Positions 43,004-52,907 are shown, counted from the first letter of the stretch. The stretch: 64,000 nt of DNA from UBA1351 sp963677625 (GCA_963677625.2 CAXXSW010000001.1:62001-126000); one strand, 5' to 3'. Numbers and translations are program-made. The notes: generated by a model from the letters alone, not told the origin.

Positions 43004-44953
43004 ATGAATATACATGGATACAGCCGAGTGGCGGCTGGTCGCCCAAATCTAGTTTTAGGTGATATTGCAGCCAATACCCAGTCAATCATCGAATTATATA
43101 ATCAAGCTTTAGCAGATCAGGCAGACTTAATTTTAATGCCTGAACTTTCCATAACCGGTTATACCATGGCCGACCTTTTTCACCAAAAGGCTTTACTTGA
43201 AGACAGTTTATTCGCTCTTGAATCTTTAACTAAGCATACGACAGGAAAGCATACAATTCTTGTTGTTGGACTTCCAATGGAAGTTAACAATGCTATCTAT
43301 AACTGTGCCGCCGTTCTTTATCAAGGACAGATTCTCGGTATTGTTCCCAAATCTTACCTTCCAACTTACAATGAATACTATGAGACACGTTGGTTTGCCA
43401 AGGCTAGTCACATGATAGAAAATGAGATTTTACTTTTTGAACAAACTGTTCCAATTGGCACTGATCTTATTTTTACGAATATTGGTGGTACCAATCTTTC
43501 TTTTGGTGTAGAAATCTGCGAAGATTTATGGGCACCAATCCCACCTAGTACCTATCAAGGGCTTCAAGGAGCCTTGGTACTCCTTAATCTGTCTGCAAGT
43601 AATGAATTAATTGCAAAAAGTGACTATCGCCGCGCCTTAGTAGCAGGGCAGTCTGCTAGATTATTGTCGGCCTATGTTTATTGTTCTTCTGGATACGGCG
43701 AATCATCAACAGATATAACCTTTGGAGGTCATACAATCTTCGCCGATAATGGCAGTATTATTGCAGAAAATCAACGTTTTAGTCTTGATAAGACTTATCT
43801 CTTTGCAGATATAGACTTAGATAAGTTGCTCTACGACAGAATTCACACCAATACTTATCGAGAATGTAAAATAGAAACTTCTCCATTTATATGCCGAAAG
43901 ATTACATTTGAACAGGCATGTTCACCTAAAGAAATGATGGGTAATATAGATCCCCATCCTTTTGTTCCTGCTAGTACACATAAACGTGAAGAAAGATGTC
44001 GTGAAATTTTTAGCATACAAACAACTGCTCTTGCCAAAAGGTTGACACATATTGGCACTCCTAAGGCTGTTATTGGCATTTCAGGCGGATTAGACTCTAC
44101 CCTAGCCCTCTTGGTTACCGTAAAGACCTTTGACCTCTTAAAACGTGATAGAAAAGATATTATCGGTGTTACCATGCCTGGTTTTGGAACTACTGACCGA
44201 ACCTATAAAAATGCCATTGAACTTATGAAGGCACTTCATATTACCATACTTGAGATTCCAATTTCTGACGCGGTAACCCAACATTTTAAGGATATTAATC
44301 ATGATCCAAATCTTCATAATATTACATACGAAAACTCTCAGGCAAGAGAACGAACTCAACTACTTATGGACTTATCCAACAAATATGGTGGTATTGTAAT
44401 TGGAACTGGTGATCTGTCGGAGCTGGCATTAGGATGGGCAACCTTTAACGGAGATCATATGTCTATGTATGGAGTTAATAGCTCTATTCCTAAAACATTA
44501 GTTCGCTATTTAGTAGAATGGGTTTCCATAAACGAAGAAAGTAAGAAAGCCAAAGAAATACTTGCTGATATCCTCCATACACCTGTTTCTCCCGAACTTC
44601 TTCCACCAACACATGATGGTAATATCGCCCAGAAAACAGAAGAAGTAGTTGGGCCTTATGAGCTTCATGATTTCTTCCTTTACTATATGCTCAGATTTGG
44701 ATTCACACCTGAAAAGATATACAGGTTGGCTCAAAATGCCTTTAATACAAGATATGACAACTCAACTATTCTTCATTGGATAGAAGTTTTTTATAGACGG
44801 TTTTTTTCACAGCAATTCAAAAGAAGTACCTTGCCTGACGGACCAAAAGTCGGTTCCATCTGTCTATCACCACGAGGTGACTTAAGAATGCCAAGTGATT
44901 CCACTGGTAGACTTTGGTTAAGTCGAGTTGAATCCCTAAAAAAAGACATGTAA
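43004..44953 (+). CDS. nadE: Glutamine-dependent NAD+ synthase
   Basis: This enzyme amidates nicotinic acid adenine dinucleotide to NAD using ammonia it releases from glutamine. The 649-residue protein has an N-terminal nitrilase-type glutaminase (about 1-290). Its Glu is in LMPELSITGYTM, its Lys in PKSYLPTYNEYYE and its Cys in GVEICEDLW. The C-terminal synthase domain has the ATP pyrophosphatase loop ISGGLDSTLALL (about 361) and GTGDLSELALGW. I chose the ATG at 43004 after AAGGATG over 42995, which overlaps that site. Monocistronic on plus, divergent from mgsA. Confidence 0.96.
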   Translation: MNIHGYSRVAAGRPNLVLGDIAANTQSIIELYNQALADQADLILMPELSITGYTMADLFHQKALLEDSLFALESLTKHTTGKHTILVVGLPMEVNNAIYNCAAVLYQGQILGIVPKSYLPTYNEYYETRWFAKASHMIENEILLFEQTVPIGTDLIFTNIGGTNLSFGVEICEDLWAPIPPSTYQGLQGALVLLNLSASNELIAKSDYRRALVAGQSARLLSAYVYCSSGYGESSTDITFGGHTIFADNGSIIAENQRFSLDKTYLFADIDLDKLLYDRIHTNTYRECKIETSPFICRKITFEQACSPKEMMGNIDPHPFVPASTHKREERCREIFSIQTTALAKRLTHIGTPKAVIGISGGLDSTLALLVTVKTFDLLKRDRKDIIGVTMPGFGTTDRTYKNAIELMKALHITILEIPISDAVTQHFKDINHDPNLHNITYENSQARERTQLLMDLSNKYGGIVIGTGDLSELALGWATFNGDHMSMYGVNSSIPKTLVRYLVEWVSINEESKKAKEILADILHTPVSPELLPPTHDGNIAQKTEEVVGPYELHDFFLYYMLRFGFTPEKIYRLAQNAFNTRYDNSTILHWIEVFYRRFFSQQFKRSTLPDGPKVGSICLSPRGDLRMPSDSTGRLWLSRVESLKKDM

Positions 44954-45280
44954 TTATCGTGAAAAACACTATTGATGGTATTGCCAAGCTTCATATTAAC
45001 ATTAGATAATCTCTTTTTTCTCCAACTAGGAGATACTTAATATTATCCAAACCAAAGGACCTTAACAATAGGTGATATTACTTATAGCTTCTATACAAAC
45101 ATATATAGACCCCGGAAAACAAAGGTTTTAAACAATTTCCACACTATATACGACATACTCCCTATTTACAGTAGGTACTTGTCTTGTAAAGAGGTTGTAA
45201 TGACTAATCTATGTATAGGTCAAGCTTAATCAAGATAAACGACTAGTACTATAAAGAAAATATAAGGAGCTAGAAATACA
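44954..45280. other. Intergenic stretch between nadE and dgkA with no clear feature
   Basis: No plausible reading frame is visible in these 327 bases. The only structure I see is a small perfect hairpin, TCTCC-aacta-GGAGA, near 45019-45033. It has a T run before it on plus and therefore does not look like a terminator on either strand. The dgkA ribosome binding site (AAGGAG) lies at its right end; no strong promoter boxes were found. Confidence 0.5.
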
Positions 45281-45640
45281 ATGAGAGTATTTATAAAAAG
45301 TTTCAGGCACGCAATTGATGGTATTATACACACCATTATAAACGAAAACAACTTCCGTATTCATTTAGTCCTGCTCACCCTAACCATTTGTTTTGGACTG
45401 TATTTTAAGATAGAAACCTTTGAATGGCTATTTATTATTGTCATATCTTCCATGGTCCTCTTTGCAGAACTTATAAATACTGCTGTCGAAAACACATTAG
45501 ATTGGTTAGAGCCCAATCACCATGACGTTGTTAAAGTCGTCAAAGATGTTTGTGCTGGTGCAGTTCTCGTTACTGCTATTGGAGCTTTTATTATGGGGAT
45601 TATCATTTTTACTCCCCATTTCATTACCCTTTTCTTTTAG
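45281..45640 (+). CDS. dgkA: Diacylglycerol kinase family protein (probable undecaprenol kinase)
   Basis: This small membrane kinase has 119 residues and about three hydrophobic segments. It has SFRHAIDGIIHTIINENNFRIH (N-terminal amphipathic helix and start of helix 1), the catalytic-core FAELINTAVENTLDW (about 61-75) and KDVCAGAVLVTAI. In Gram-positive bacteria this family phosphorylates undecaprenol for cell-wall carrier recycling more than diacylglycerol; that assignment is by family knowledge. AAGGAG precedes the ATG. A clear terminator follows. It is not next to the era/cdd genes often found with it. Confidence 0.93.
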   Translation: MRVFIKSFRHAIDGIIHTIINENNFRIHLVLLTLTICFGLYFKIETFEWLFIIVISSMVLFAELINTAVENTLDWLEPNHHDVVKVVKDVCAGAVLVTAIGAFIMGIIIFTPHFITLFF

Positions 45641-45649
45641 ATTAAGCAT

Positions 45650-45682
45650 AAAGCCTAAAATTATTTTTTAGGCTTTTGTTTA
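45650..45682 (+). terminator. Terminator after dgkA
   Basis: AAAGCCTAAAA (45650-45660) pairs with TTTTAGGCTTT (45666-45676), followed by TTGTTTAT. Confidence 0.8.
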
Positions 45683-45741
45683 TATCCTTATGTAAATTTT
45701 TAAGTTAACATACATGCTGATTCAGAAGATAAATACATGTT

Positions 45742-47115
45742 CTAGAAATTCTTCATCATCCCTTCAAAACTGGCTTTTATTACAGCATAAGCTTCTTCTG
45801 CCGTAGCTGGTTGAAGAGATGGCCATGAAAGAACTGCCGTTTCCCAGGTTCCCCATACCAAACCCCATTCAGGAATTAACGGTCTGGTAGAAGCTTCTTG
45901 ATAAGATTCGATAACAGCTGTAATAAGGGCTTTATCTATTTCATCTAAATTTGAATTAGCGTATACTATGGCGTCTACATTTCCCATTATTTTGCCACTG
46001 GCTTCATAAAACTCTACTGCAAATTCAGGATTAAGAATTTCTTCAATCATGGCTTGAGAAAGAAGCATAGTCCCTTCATCTCCTTCATTTCTAGTATTGA
46101 TTGCAAGACCCCAGCCATCTTTCCACTGGGTTAATGGATTTCCGTTGAATGTAACTTGATTAATCGGAAGAACTGATAAAGCTTCACCATCACTTGCTAG
46201 TTGTGCAAGATGATCAGTAGACCCGGGTCCTTCAATTCTAAAGGAGGTTCTTCCTCCAGTCATGAATTCGGTATCCATATAAGTCCAAGCCGACCTTAAA
46301 TCCCAAAGATCACCTGATCCACCGTTTGTTTTCCAATAATTAAAAAGACCTTTAAACATATCTTGCTGATCCTGAGTGAGCTCACTAAAATCCTTAGTCA
46401 TATCTGAATAAAGTTCACCAGTCTCATTAACATTAAGGAGTTCTATATTTACAGCATTCATAAGTACACTACAAAATTCTAAATTAAATACTGGAAATAA
46501 GATGTCTTGGTTATTGAGCTCAGTAAATTCAACTGTAGAAGACAAATCAATCCCATTTGTTTCTGCATTAGCAATATTAGCAAAATTTATTAAGGTTTCA
46601 ATATTCATTGGAAAAGCAAAGTATCTCCCATCAATATTGAAATTCCTCCCCAGGCCTGATTTAAAGTCCTTGAAGCCACCAACATCTGAAGCCATTTGCA
46701 ATGCATCAATTTCAGCCAAAGTTTCTTTTTCTACCATACCATACAATCTGTCTGCTGGAACTACAAAAACATCAGCTATGTCTTCATTCCCTAAATCTGT
46801 TGAATCTAAAAGGTCTAAGTGATCATATGAACCATCAACAATAAAGTTAATTGTTGAATCTGGATTGACTTCGAGAACCCGATTTGCAGCTTTTTGGTAA
46901 TACTCTAGCCATGACTCTTCAACTTGAACAGTAATATCAGCAACTAAGCCCTCGGTCGCAGGCTCTTCTTCATTAGTTTCTTCATTTATTATACTTTTTC
47001 TTTCTTCGCTTGCTTCTTCTTTATTAGGTTCTTTGGCACTATCAAAGCATCCTGTAAAAAGGCTGGTCAAGAATACAAGGACTAAAAAAAGCGATAATAA
47101 TTTTGTCATTTTCAT
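45742..47115 (-). CDS. Orphan extracellular solute-binding lipoprotein, sugar ABC type
   Basis: This exported lipoprotein has 457 residues. The signal ends in LTSLFTGC, giving a lipid-modified Cys near residue 21, followed by a Glu-rich linker to about residue 55. The rest resembles family 1 extracellular solute-binding proteins of the MalE type, with WLEYYQKAANRVLEVNPDS, ADVFVVPADRLYGMVEK and PLTQWKDGWGLAINTRNEGD. No permease or ATPase genes lie nearby, so the partner importer is unknown. The start at 47115 has GGAGGAAGG upstream; a longer frame to 47148 would start inside the terminator hairpin. That hairpin, at 47138-47168, lies immediately ahead of the ribosome binding site. Confidence 0.85.
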   Translation of the reverse strand: MKMTKLLSLFLVLVFLTSLFTGCFDSAKEPNKEEASEERKSIINEETNEEEPATEGLVADITVQVEESWLEYYQKAANRVLEVNPDSTINFIVDGSYDHLDLLDSTDLGNEDIADVFVVPADRLYGMVEKETLAEIDALQMASDVGGFKDFKSGLGRNFNIDGRYFAFPMNIETLINFANIANAETNGIDLSSTVEFTELNNQDILFPVFNLEFCSVLMNAVNIELLNVNETGELYSDMTKDFSELTQDQQDMFKGLFNYWKTNGGSGDLWDLRSAWTYMDTEFMTGGRTSFRIEGPGSTDHLAQLASDGEALSVLPINQVTFNGNPLTQWKDGWGLAINTRNEGDEGTMLLSQAMIEEILNPEFAVEFYEASGKIMGNVDAIVYANSNLDEIDKALITAVIESYQEASTRPLIPEWGLVWGTWETAVLSWPSLQPATAEEAYAVIKASFEGMMKNF

Positions 47116-47130
47116 TATGACCTTCCTCCT

Positions 47131-47168
47131 ATAAAAAAGAGTATACACATGTGTTACATGTACACTCT
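47131..47168 (-). terminator. Terminator or attenuator between nfnB and the binding protein
   Basis: AGAGT.TACA.ATGT at 47138-47152 pairs, with a bulge, with ACATGTA.ACTCT up to 47168. It is followed on the minus strand by six T (47133-47138). It lies only about 5 bp from the next gene's ribosome binding site, leaving no room for a new promoter. Confidence 0.7.
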
Positions 47169-47199
47169 ATTTACATCTTTCACGTGTTCTCTAAAAGTA

Positions 47200-48600
47200 T
47201 TATTGTCTTCTTCTTTCTAAAGTTAATTTTTGGTGTATCGCTCTAGCAGCCTGCTTACCTGCTCCCATAGCTAATATAACCGTTGCCGCTCCAGTTACAG
47301 CATCACCACCTGCATAGACATTCTCAATAGATGTTTCCATAGTCATTTCATCAACTTGAATGCACCCTCGTTTGTTCAGTTCAAGTCCTTCAGTTGCATT
47401 CTTAAGCAAGGGATTAGGCGTCTGACCTATTGCAACAATAACATTGTCAGCATCCATAATAAATTCACTTCCTTGAATCTCAACAGGACTTCTACGTCCA
47501 GACTCATCAGGTTCACCTAACTCCATCTTAATCAATTGGATGCCAGTCACTTTATTGTCATTTCCAAGAATCTCAACAGGATTCATTAATAAATCAAAGG
47601 TGATGCCCTCTTCTATAGCATGATGAACTTCTTCCTTTCTTGCTGGTAATTCATCCATACTTCTTCTGTATACTATATGAACTTCCTTTGCCCCTAGACG
47701 TTTTGCAGTCCTAGCTGCATCCATAGCAACATTACCACCACCAACGACAACTACAAGATCGCCAAGACGGACAGGTGTATGATTATTAGGAAAATCATAG
47801 GCTTTCATTAAATTCACTCTTGTCAAGAACTCGTTGGAAGAATATACTCCATTTAAGTTTTCTCCAGGAATATTCATAAATCTTGGAAGACCTGCCCCAC
47901 TGCCTATAAACACAGAATCAAATCCTTCTTCAAACAAGTCTGAAATATCAATAGATTTTCCTACAATAACATTCTTTTCCACATGAACACCTAATTCAAG
48001 GACTTGATTAATTTCGTCTCTAACCAGTTTCTTTGGGAGTCTGAACTCAGGAATACCATACATAAGTACACCACCTAGCTCATGAAGAGCTTCAAACATA
48101 GTTACTTCATATCCTAATCTAGCAAGATCTGCGCTACAAGAAAGACTAGCTGGTCCACTACCAACTACTGCAATTTTTTCTCTACGTTTTTCTTTTACTT
48201 CTGATTGATTTTTCACATTTTCCATATACCAATCAGCAACAAAACGCTCCAGCCTTCCAATACCAACTGATTCACCCTTGATACCGCGGACACACCTACC
48301 TTCGCACTGGTTTTCCTGAGGACATACCCGCCCACATATAGCAGGTAGGCCATTATCTGCAGTAATTATATTATAGGCCTCTTCAATATCACCCATTCTA
48401 ATCTCATGAATGAACTCTGGTATCTGGATACCTACCGGACACCCTTTTTTACATGGTTCATGCTTACACTCTATACACCTTTCAGCCTCTTCCATAGCCT
48501 CTTCCAAGGTATAACCCAGCGCAACCTCAAGAAAATTCTTGTTACGAATACTTGGGTCCTGTTCTTTCATTTTTACTTTATTTAAACTCATATTAGCCAT
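47200..48600 (-). CDS. nfnB: NADH-dependent reduced ferredoxin:NADP+ oxidoreductase subunit B
   Basis: NfnB carries the NADP site and two [4Fe-4S] clusters of the electron-bifurcating transhydrogenase NfnAB, which couples NADH, reduced ferredoxin and NADPH. The 466-residue protein has an N-terminal cysteine-rich cluster domain (CIECKHEPCKKGCPVGIQIP, CGRVCPQENQCEGRC) and two Rossmann folds. VVGSGPASLSCSADLARLGY (about 146) binds FAD and VVVGGGNVAMDAARTAKRLG (about 285) binds NADPH. It was formerly labelled glutamate synthase small subunit; pairing with NfnA 27 bp upstream favours Nfn. AAGGTGA precedes the ATG. Confidence 0.92.
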   Translation of the reverse strand: MANMSLNKVKMKEQDPSIRNKNFLEVALGYTLEEAMEEAERCIECKHEPCKKGCPVGIQIPEFIHEIRMGDIEEAYNIITADNGLPAICGRVCPQENQCEGRCVRGIKGESVGIGRLERFVADWYMENVKNQSEVKEKRREKIAVVGSGPASLSCSADLARLGYEVTMFEALHELGGVLMYGIPEFRLPKKLVRDEINQVLELGVHVEKNVIVGKSIDISDLFEEGFDSVFIGSGAGLPRFMNIPGENLNGVYSSNEFLTRVNLMKAYDFPNNHTPVRLGDLVVVVGGGNVAMDAARTAKRLGAKEVHIVYRRSMDELPARKEEVHHAIEEGITFDLLMNPVEILGNDNKVTGIQLIKMELGEPDESGRRSPVEIQGSEFIMDADNVIVAIGQTPNPLLKNATEGLELNKRGCIQVDEMTMETSIENVYAGGDAVTGAATVILAMGAGKQAARAIHQKLTLERRRQ

Positions 48601-48627
48601 ATATTCACCTTCTTGCTAAAAAAACAA

Positions 48628-49455
48628 TTAATTAGTCACATCAGCCAAACGGCATATATGTGCTTCTTCATCTTTATAATAGGACTGTCTTGACATCGCT
48701 TCATCAAAATCTACCAAGAGACCATCAAAATCAGGACCGTCAACACAAGCAAATTTTGTCTCACCACCTACAGTAACCCTACATCCTCCACACATACCTG
48801 TTCCGTCAATCATAAGAGGATTCATGGAAACTCCTGTGGGAATGTTTTGGGGTTTTGTTATGGACACAACAGCCTTCATCATAATCAAAGGCCCTATAGT
48901 TATGATTTCGTCATATCTTTCACCTTGATCTAGAAGTTCATTTAGGATATCAGTCACAAATCCCTTATGACCAAGAGAACCATCATTTGTAGCATAATAT
49001 ACGTGATCACAAAACTCTTCAAAGGCCTGACCTAAAATGACAAATTCATCCGTTCTTCCGCCAATGATTACATCAACCTTAACTCCCATCTCTGCAAGCT
49101 TTTTTAGTTGAGGATATAAAGGCGCCGCTCCTACTCCTCCACCAATTCCCAAAACCCGTTCATATCTGTGAAGTTCAGTTGCCTTACCTAAAGGACCAAC
49201 AAAATCAAGAAGATAATCACCTGCTTCCTTTTTAGCTAATCGTTTGGTGGTTAAGCCCAGGACTTGAAATACAATAGTAACCGTATTTGCTTCTCTATTA
49301 AAATCCATAATGGTTAACGGTATACGTTCACCACCTTCTTCTACCCTTAGTATAATGAACTGTCCAGGTTCACATTTTCTTGCAACAAACGGTGCTTCAA
49401 CGACCATCATTTGCACAAGAGAATTTAAAATCTCTTTTTTAACAATTTTGTACAT
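48628..49455 (-). CDS. nfnA: NADH-dependent reduced ferredoxin:NADP+ oxidoreductase subunit A
   Basis: NfnA is the FAD- and NAD-binding subunit with one [2Fe-2S] cluster. The 275-residue protein has a ferredoxin-reductase FAD barrel (PGQFIILRVEEGGERIPLTI, about 29-48) and the NAD-binding region VLGIGGGVGAAPLYPQLKKL (about 102). The C-terminal cluster site is DGTGMCGGCRVTV...FACVDGPDFD. PyrK and sulfide dehydrogenase subunits share this fold, but the NfnB neighbour and lack of pyrD support Nfn. AAAGGG lies before the ATG. It starts the nfnAB operon. Confidence 0.92.
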   Translation of the reverse strand: MYKIVKKEILNSLVQMMVVEAPFVARKCEPGQFIILRVEEGGERIPLTIMDFNREANTVTIVFQVLGLTTKRLAKKEAGDYLLDFVGPLGKATELHRYERVLGIGGGVGAAPLYPQLKKLAEMGVKVDVIIGGRTDEFVILGQAFEEFCDHVYYATNDGSLGHKGFVTDILNELLDQGERYDEIITIGPLIMMKAVVSITKPQNIPTGVSMNPLMIDGTGMCGGCRVTVGGETKFACVDGPDFDGLLVDFDEAMSRQSYYKDEEAHICRLADVTN

Positions 49456-49515
49456 GTAATCGCCCTTTCATTATCAGTGTCTTTGTCAATATAATTCTCC
49501 GAAAATTGAAACATA

Positions 49516-49546
49516 ACCATTTATGGTCTGTATACCAGTATAACAG
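49516..49546. promoter_or_regulatory. Two palindromes upstream of nfnA, possible operator
   Basis: ACCAT-TT-ATGGT (49516-49527 region) is followed by CTGTATAC-cag-TATAACAG (49528-49546), the second with one extra base in one arm. They lie about 60-90 bp upstream of nfnA. The sequence does not match the Rex operator I know, so any regulator is unidentified. Confidence 0.3.
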
Positions 49547-49642
49547 ACTCTTCATTATCAGGCTATAGTTTTGCACATCAATTCCTCTGTTCTTATTTTT
49601 CGTCTACAAGCTAAGGTTTTGTTTATAATATGCCCTATATTG

Positions 49643-49675
49643 AAAAAAACCGGGATAAGACTACTATCCCAGGTT
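49643..49675 (-). terminator. Terminator after carB
   Basis: AAACC.GGGATA pairs with TATCCC.GGTTT, with one internal mismatch. It is followed on the minus strand by seven T (49643-49649). It ends the arginine/carbamoyl-phosphate operon. Confidence 0.85.
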
Positions 49676-49708
49676 TCATTTAGCAAATTCAGCCTAATAT
49701 ATCTGTCA

Positions 49709-52700
49709 CTAGTTTATGTATGTATCAATGGTATCATAAGTAATAGTATGATCTTGTCTATAAGTCTTCATAGCTTTTAAATATGCATCAACTGTATCCA
49801 GGCAAGTAAAATTCATCACACTAAGATGTTCTGCCAAAGATCGAAGTTTAAACCCTGACCTATGGACATTTTTTCCTACTGTTGGTATATTAATCAAGAT
49901 CTTAATATGGCCTGTTTTCATCATCTCTTCCAATTCAGTCAAATCATCAATATCAACTACTTGATTGCTTATTCCTGCTTGAGATAAAACATTGCTTGTT
50001 CCATGAGAAGCTAAAATCTCAAAACCAAGACTTTCAAATTCCTTTACATATGGAAGCACCTCTTTTTTGGATTTATCGTTAACGCTAATCAGGACCTTTC
50101 CTTGAGAAGGCATCTTGAAATCAGCTCCAAGAAAAGCTTTTAGCATAGCCTTTTCATATGATTTATCAATACCCAGAACTTCACCGGTTGATTTCATTTC
50201 AGGTGTTAATGCTGCATCCACATCTTGTAACTTAACAAAACTAAATACTGGAGCCTTAACAGCAACTAAACCATTATTAGCTTTTAATCCAATCCCATAC
50301 GGCATATCCTTCAAATTAGTCCCTAAAATCACTTCCATGGCTATTTGAACCATTGGAACTTTAGTAACTTTACTTAATATTGGTACAGTTCTTGAAGCAC
50401 GTGGGTTCACTTCGATAATGTATACTTTTTCATTTCTAACAACAAATTGAATATTTACTAGTCCGCTAACTTGTAGAGCTACAGATATCTTCCTAGTATA
50501 TTCAACCAAGGTATCCATCACTTCATTTGTCAAAGTTTGTGGCGGATATACGCAGAAGGAATCACCTGAATGGACCCCAGTTCTTTCAATATGTTCCATA
50601 ATTCCAGGAATAAGAATATCTTCTCTGTCACAGATAGCATCTACTTCAACTTCTTTTCCATTTATGTATTCGTCGATCAATATGGGATGTTCTGTTGATA
50701 TGTCTGTTGCTTCTTTTACATAAGATAAAAGTTCTTTATCATTATACACAATCATCATCGCTCGCCCACCAATTACATAGGAAGGTCGTACAAGTACCGG
50801 ATAACCGATCTCACTCGCTGCCTTAAGCGCTTCTTCTTCGTCTGTTACAGCACATCCTCTTGGTTGAGGGATATTTAACTCCCTAAGTAATCTTTCAAAG
50901 CGTTTGCGGTTTTCAGCTACATCAATAGCTTCAACTGAAGTACCTAAGATTTGAACACCTCTAGCTTGGAGTTTAGGTGCTAAATTAATAGCCGTCTGTC
51001 CTCCAAACTGAACGATAACCCCTTTTGGCATTTCCTTTCTAATAACATTAAATACATCTTCAATAAATAAGGGTTCAAAATATAGTTTATCAGACGTGTC
51101 GAAATCTGTGCTTACAGTTTCAGGATTATTGTTGATAATAATAGATTCATAACCAAGTTCTTGGATTGCCCAAACAGCATGGACTGAGCAATAGTCAAAT
51201 TCAATACCCTGACCAATTCGTATCGGTCCTGAACCGATAACGATTATTTTTTCACCTTTACTAATAACATTTTCATCTTCTTCTTCATAGGTAGAATAAT
51301 AGTATGGCGTTGAAGATTCAAACTCTGCTGCACAAGTGTCTACCATCTTATAAACGGGGTACATACCATGAGCTCGTCGAATGGCATCAACAATTTCATA
51401 TTCCATCTTGGATAATTCCATGATCTCAGTATCGGTAAAACCCATTTTTTCTGCACTAGCAAGTAGTTCTCCTGTCAATTCTTCTTCTGTAAGCCTATTT
51501 TCAATAGTAATAATATTCTGGAGTTTATTCAAAAACCACTTATCAATCTTAGTCGTTCCTGCGACGTATTCAACACCATAGCCACGTCTTAGCGCTTCAG
51601 CTATGACAAAGATCCTGCGGTCATCTACTTCAATTAAATTTTTCTCAATCTCTTCTTTTGTCCACTGGGACATATATTCTTTACGAAGTCCTGTTTCTTT
51701 CCCCTCTAACGATACAAGGGCCTTAAGAAGCGAACTTTCAAAGGTACGGTCAATAGCCATAACCTCTCCTGTCGCTTTCATTTGTGTACCTAAAAGTCGA
51801 TTGGCATAATCAAACTTATCAAAAGGCCATTTAGGGATTTTAGTAACAACGTAATCAAGGGCTGGTTCAAAAGATGCCTTGGTCTTTTTAGTTACTGAAT
51901 TCGGAATTTCATGAAGATGAAGACCTACTGCAATCTTAGCTGCAATTTTAGCAATTGGATATCCCGCTGCTTTAGAGGCAAGAGCAGAACTTCTACTTAC
52001 CCTTGGATTGACTTCTATAACAATGTAGTCTTTACTTTCAGGATTTAAGGCAAGTTGAACATTGCAACCTCCTTCAATCTTCAAGGCACGAATAATCTTG
52101 ATACTAGCTTCCCTGAGCATGTGATATTCATTATCAGTCAAGGTCTGTGAAGGTGCAACAACTATAGAATCCCCTGTATGAATACCAACAGGATCAAAAT
52201 TCTCCATATTACAGATAATGATACATGTATCATTCTTATCTCGCATAACTTCATATTCTATTTCTTTCCAACCAGCAACAGATTGTTCTAAAAGGCATTG
52301 GCTAATTCGAGAATGCATTAGACCTGTATGAAGGGTTTCCTTAAGCTCTTGAGGATTATCAGCAATTCCTCCACCTAGTCCACCCATTGTATAAGCAGGT
52401 CTAACTATAATTGGATAGCCAATTTTCTCAGCCAATAGGAGACCTTCTTCTATGGTTGAAACAATTCCACTTCCAGGAATAGGTTCACCAATTTCAAGCA
52501 TAAGATTCTTAAATTCTTCTCTATCTTCTGCCTGTTTGATTGCTTCCAGTTTAGTTCCTAATAACTGGACATCATATTTATCCAGTACTCCTGCCTCTGT
52601 TAGCTCAACAGCCATATTAAGACCAGTCTGTCCACCCAATGTAGGCAACAATCCATCTGGTCTCTCTTTAGCAATAATATATTCAAGACTTGGTACTGTA

Positions 52701-52906
52701 AGGGGTTGTATATAAACTTTATCCGCTATCGTCTCATCAGTCATAATAGTTGCCGGGTTGGAATTGACCAAGACCACCTGAAGACCTTCTTCTTTTAACG
52801 ATTTACAAGCCTGAGTACCTGCATAATCAAACTCAGCAGCCTGACCAATGATAATCGGTCCAGACCCAATAACCATAACTTTTCTTAAATTCTGATCAAG
52901 TGGCAT
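49709..52906 (-). CDS. carB: Carbamoyl-phosphate synthase large subunit
   Basis: CarB makes carbamoyl phosphate from bicarbonate, two ATP and the ammonia passed on by CarA, for arginine and pyrimidine synthesis. The 1065-residue protein has two homologous ATP-grasp halves. The first starts VMVIGSGPIIIGQAAEFDYA, the second, near residue 555, IIVIGSGPIRIGQGIEFDYC. Each has a YPIIVRPAYTMGG or YPVLVRPSYVIGG loop. A C-terminal MGS-like allosteric domain covers about 940-1065. I chose the ATG at 52906 (MPLDQNLRKV), with AAAGGAG upstream, over a TTG at 52915. It lies one base after carA. Confidence 0.98.
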   Translation of the reverse strand: MPLDQNLRKVMVIGSGPIIIGQAAEFDYAGTQACKSLKEEGLQVVLVNSNPATIMTDETIADKVYIQPLTVPSLEYIIAKERPDGLLPTLGGQTGLNMAVELTEAGVLDKYDVQLLGTKLEAIKQAEDREEFKNLMLEIGEPIPGSGIVSTIEEGLLLAEKIGYPIIVRPAYTMGGLGGGIADNPQELKETLHTGLMHSRISQCLLEQSVAGWKEIEYEVMRDKNDTCIIICNMENFDPVGIHTGDSIVVAPSQTLTDNEYHMLREASIKIIRALKIEGGCNVQLALNPESKDYIVIEVNPRVSRSSALASKAAGYPIAKIAAKIAVGLHLHEIPNSVTKKTKASFEPALDYVVTKIPKWPFDKFDYANRLLGTQMKATGEVMAIDRTFESSLLKALVSLEGKETGLRKEYMSQWTKEEIEKNLIEVDDRRIFVIAEALRRGYGVEYVAGTTKIDKWFLNKLQNIITIENRLTEEELTGELLASAEKMGFTDTEIMELSKMEYEIVDAIRRAHGMYPVYKMVDTCAAEFESSTPYYYSTYEEEDENVISKGEKIIVIGSGPIRIGQGIEFDYCSVHAVWAIQELGYESIIINNNPETVSTDFDTSDKLYFEPLFIEDVFNVIRKEMPKGVIVQFGGQTAINLAPKLQARGVQILGTSVEAIDVAENRKRFERLLRELNIPQPRGCAVTDEEEALKAASEIGYPVLVRPSYVIGGRAMMIVYNDKELLSYVKEATDISTEHPILIDEYINGKEVEVDAICDREDILIPGIMEHIERTGVHSGDSFCVYPPQTLTNEVMDTLVEYTRKISVALQVSGLVNIQFVVRNEKVYIIEVNPRASRTVPILSKVTKVPMVQIAMEVILGTNLKDMPYGIGLKANNGLVAVKAPVFSFVKLQDVDAALTPEMKSTGEVLGIDKSYEKAMLKAFLGADFKMPSQGKVLISVNDKSKKEVLPYVKEFESLGFEILASHGTSNVLSQAGISNQVVDIDDLTELEEMMKTGHIKILINIPTVGKNVHRSGFKLRSLAEHLSVMNFTCLDTVDAYLKAMKTYRQDHTITYDTIDTYIN

Positions 52907-52907
52907 T

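Noticed and set aside
47200..48600. Glutamate synthase small subunit
   Set aside because: The family is shared, but no large subunit is present and the NfnA-type partner is adjacent, so the transhydrogenase fits better.
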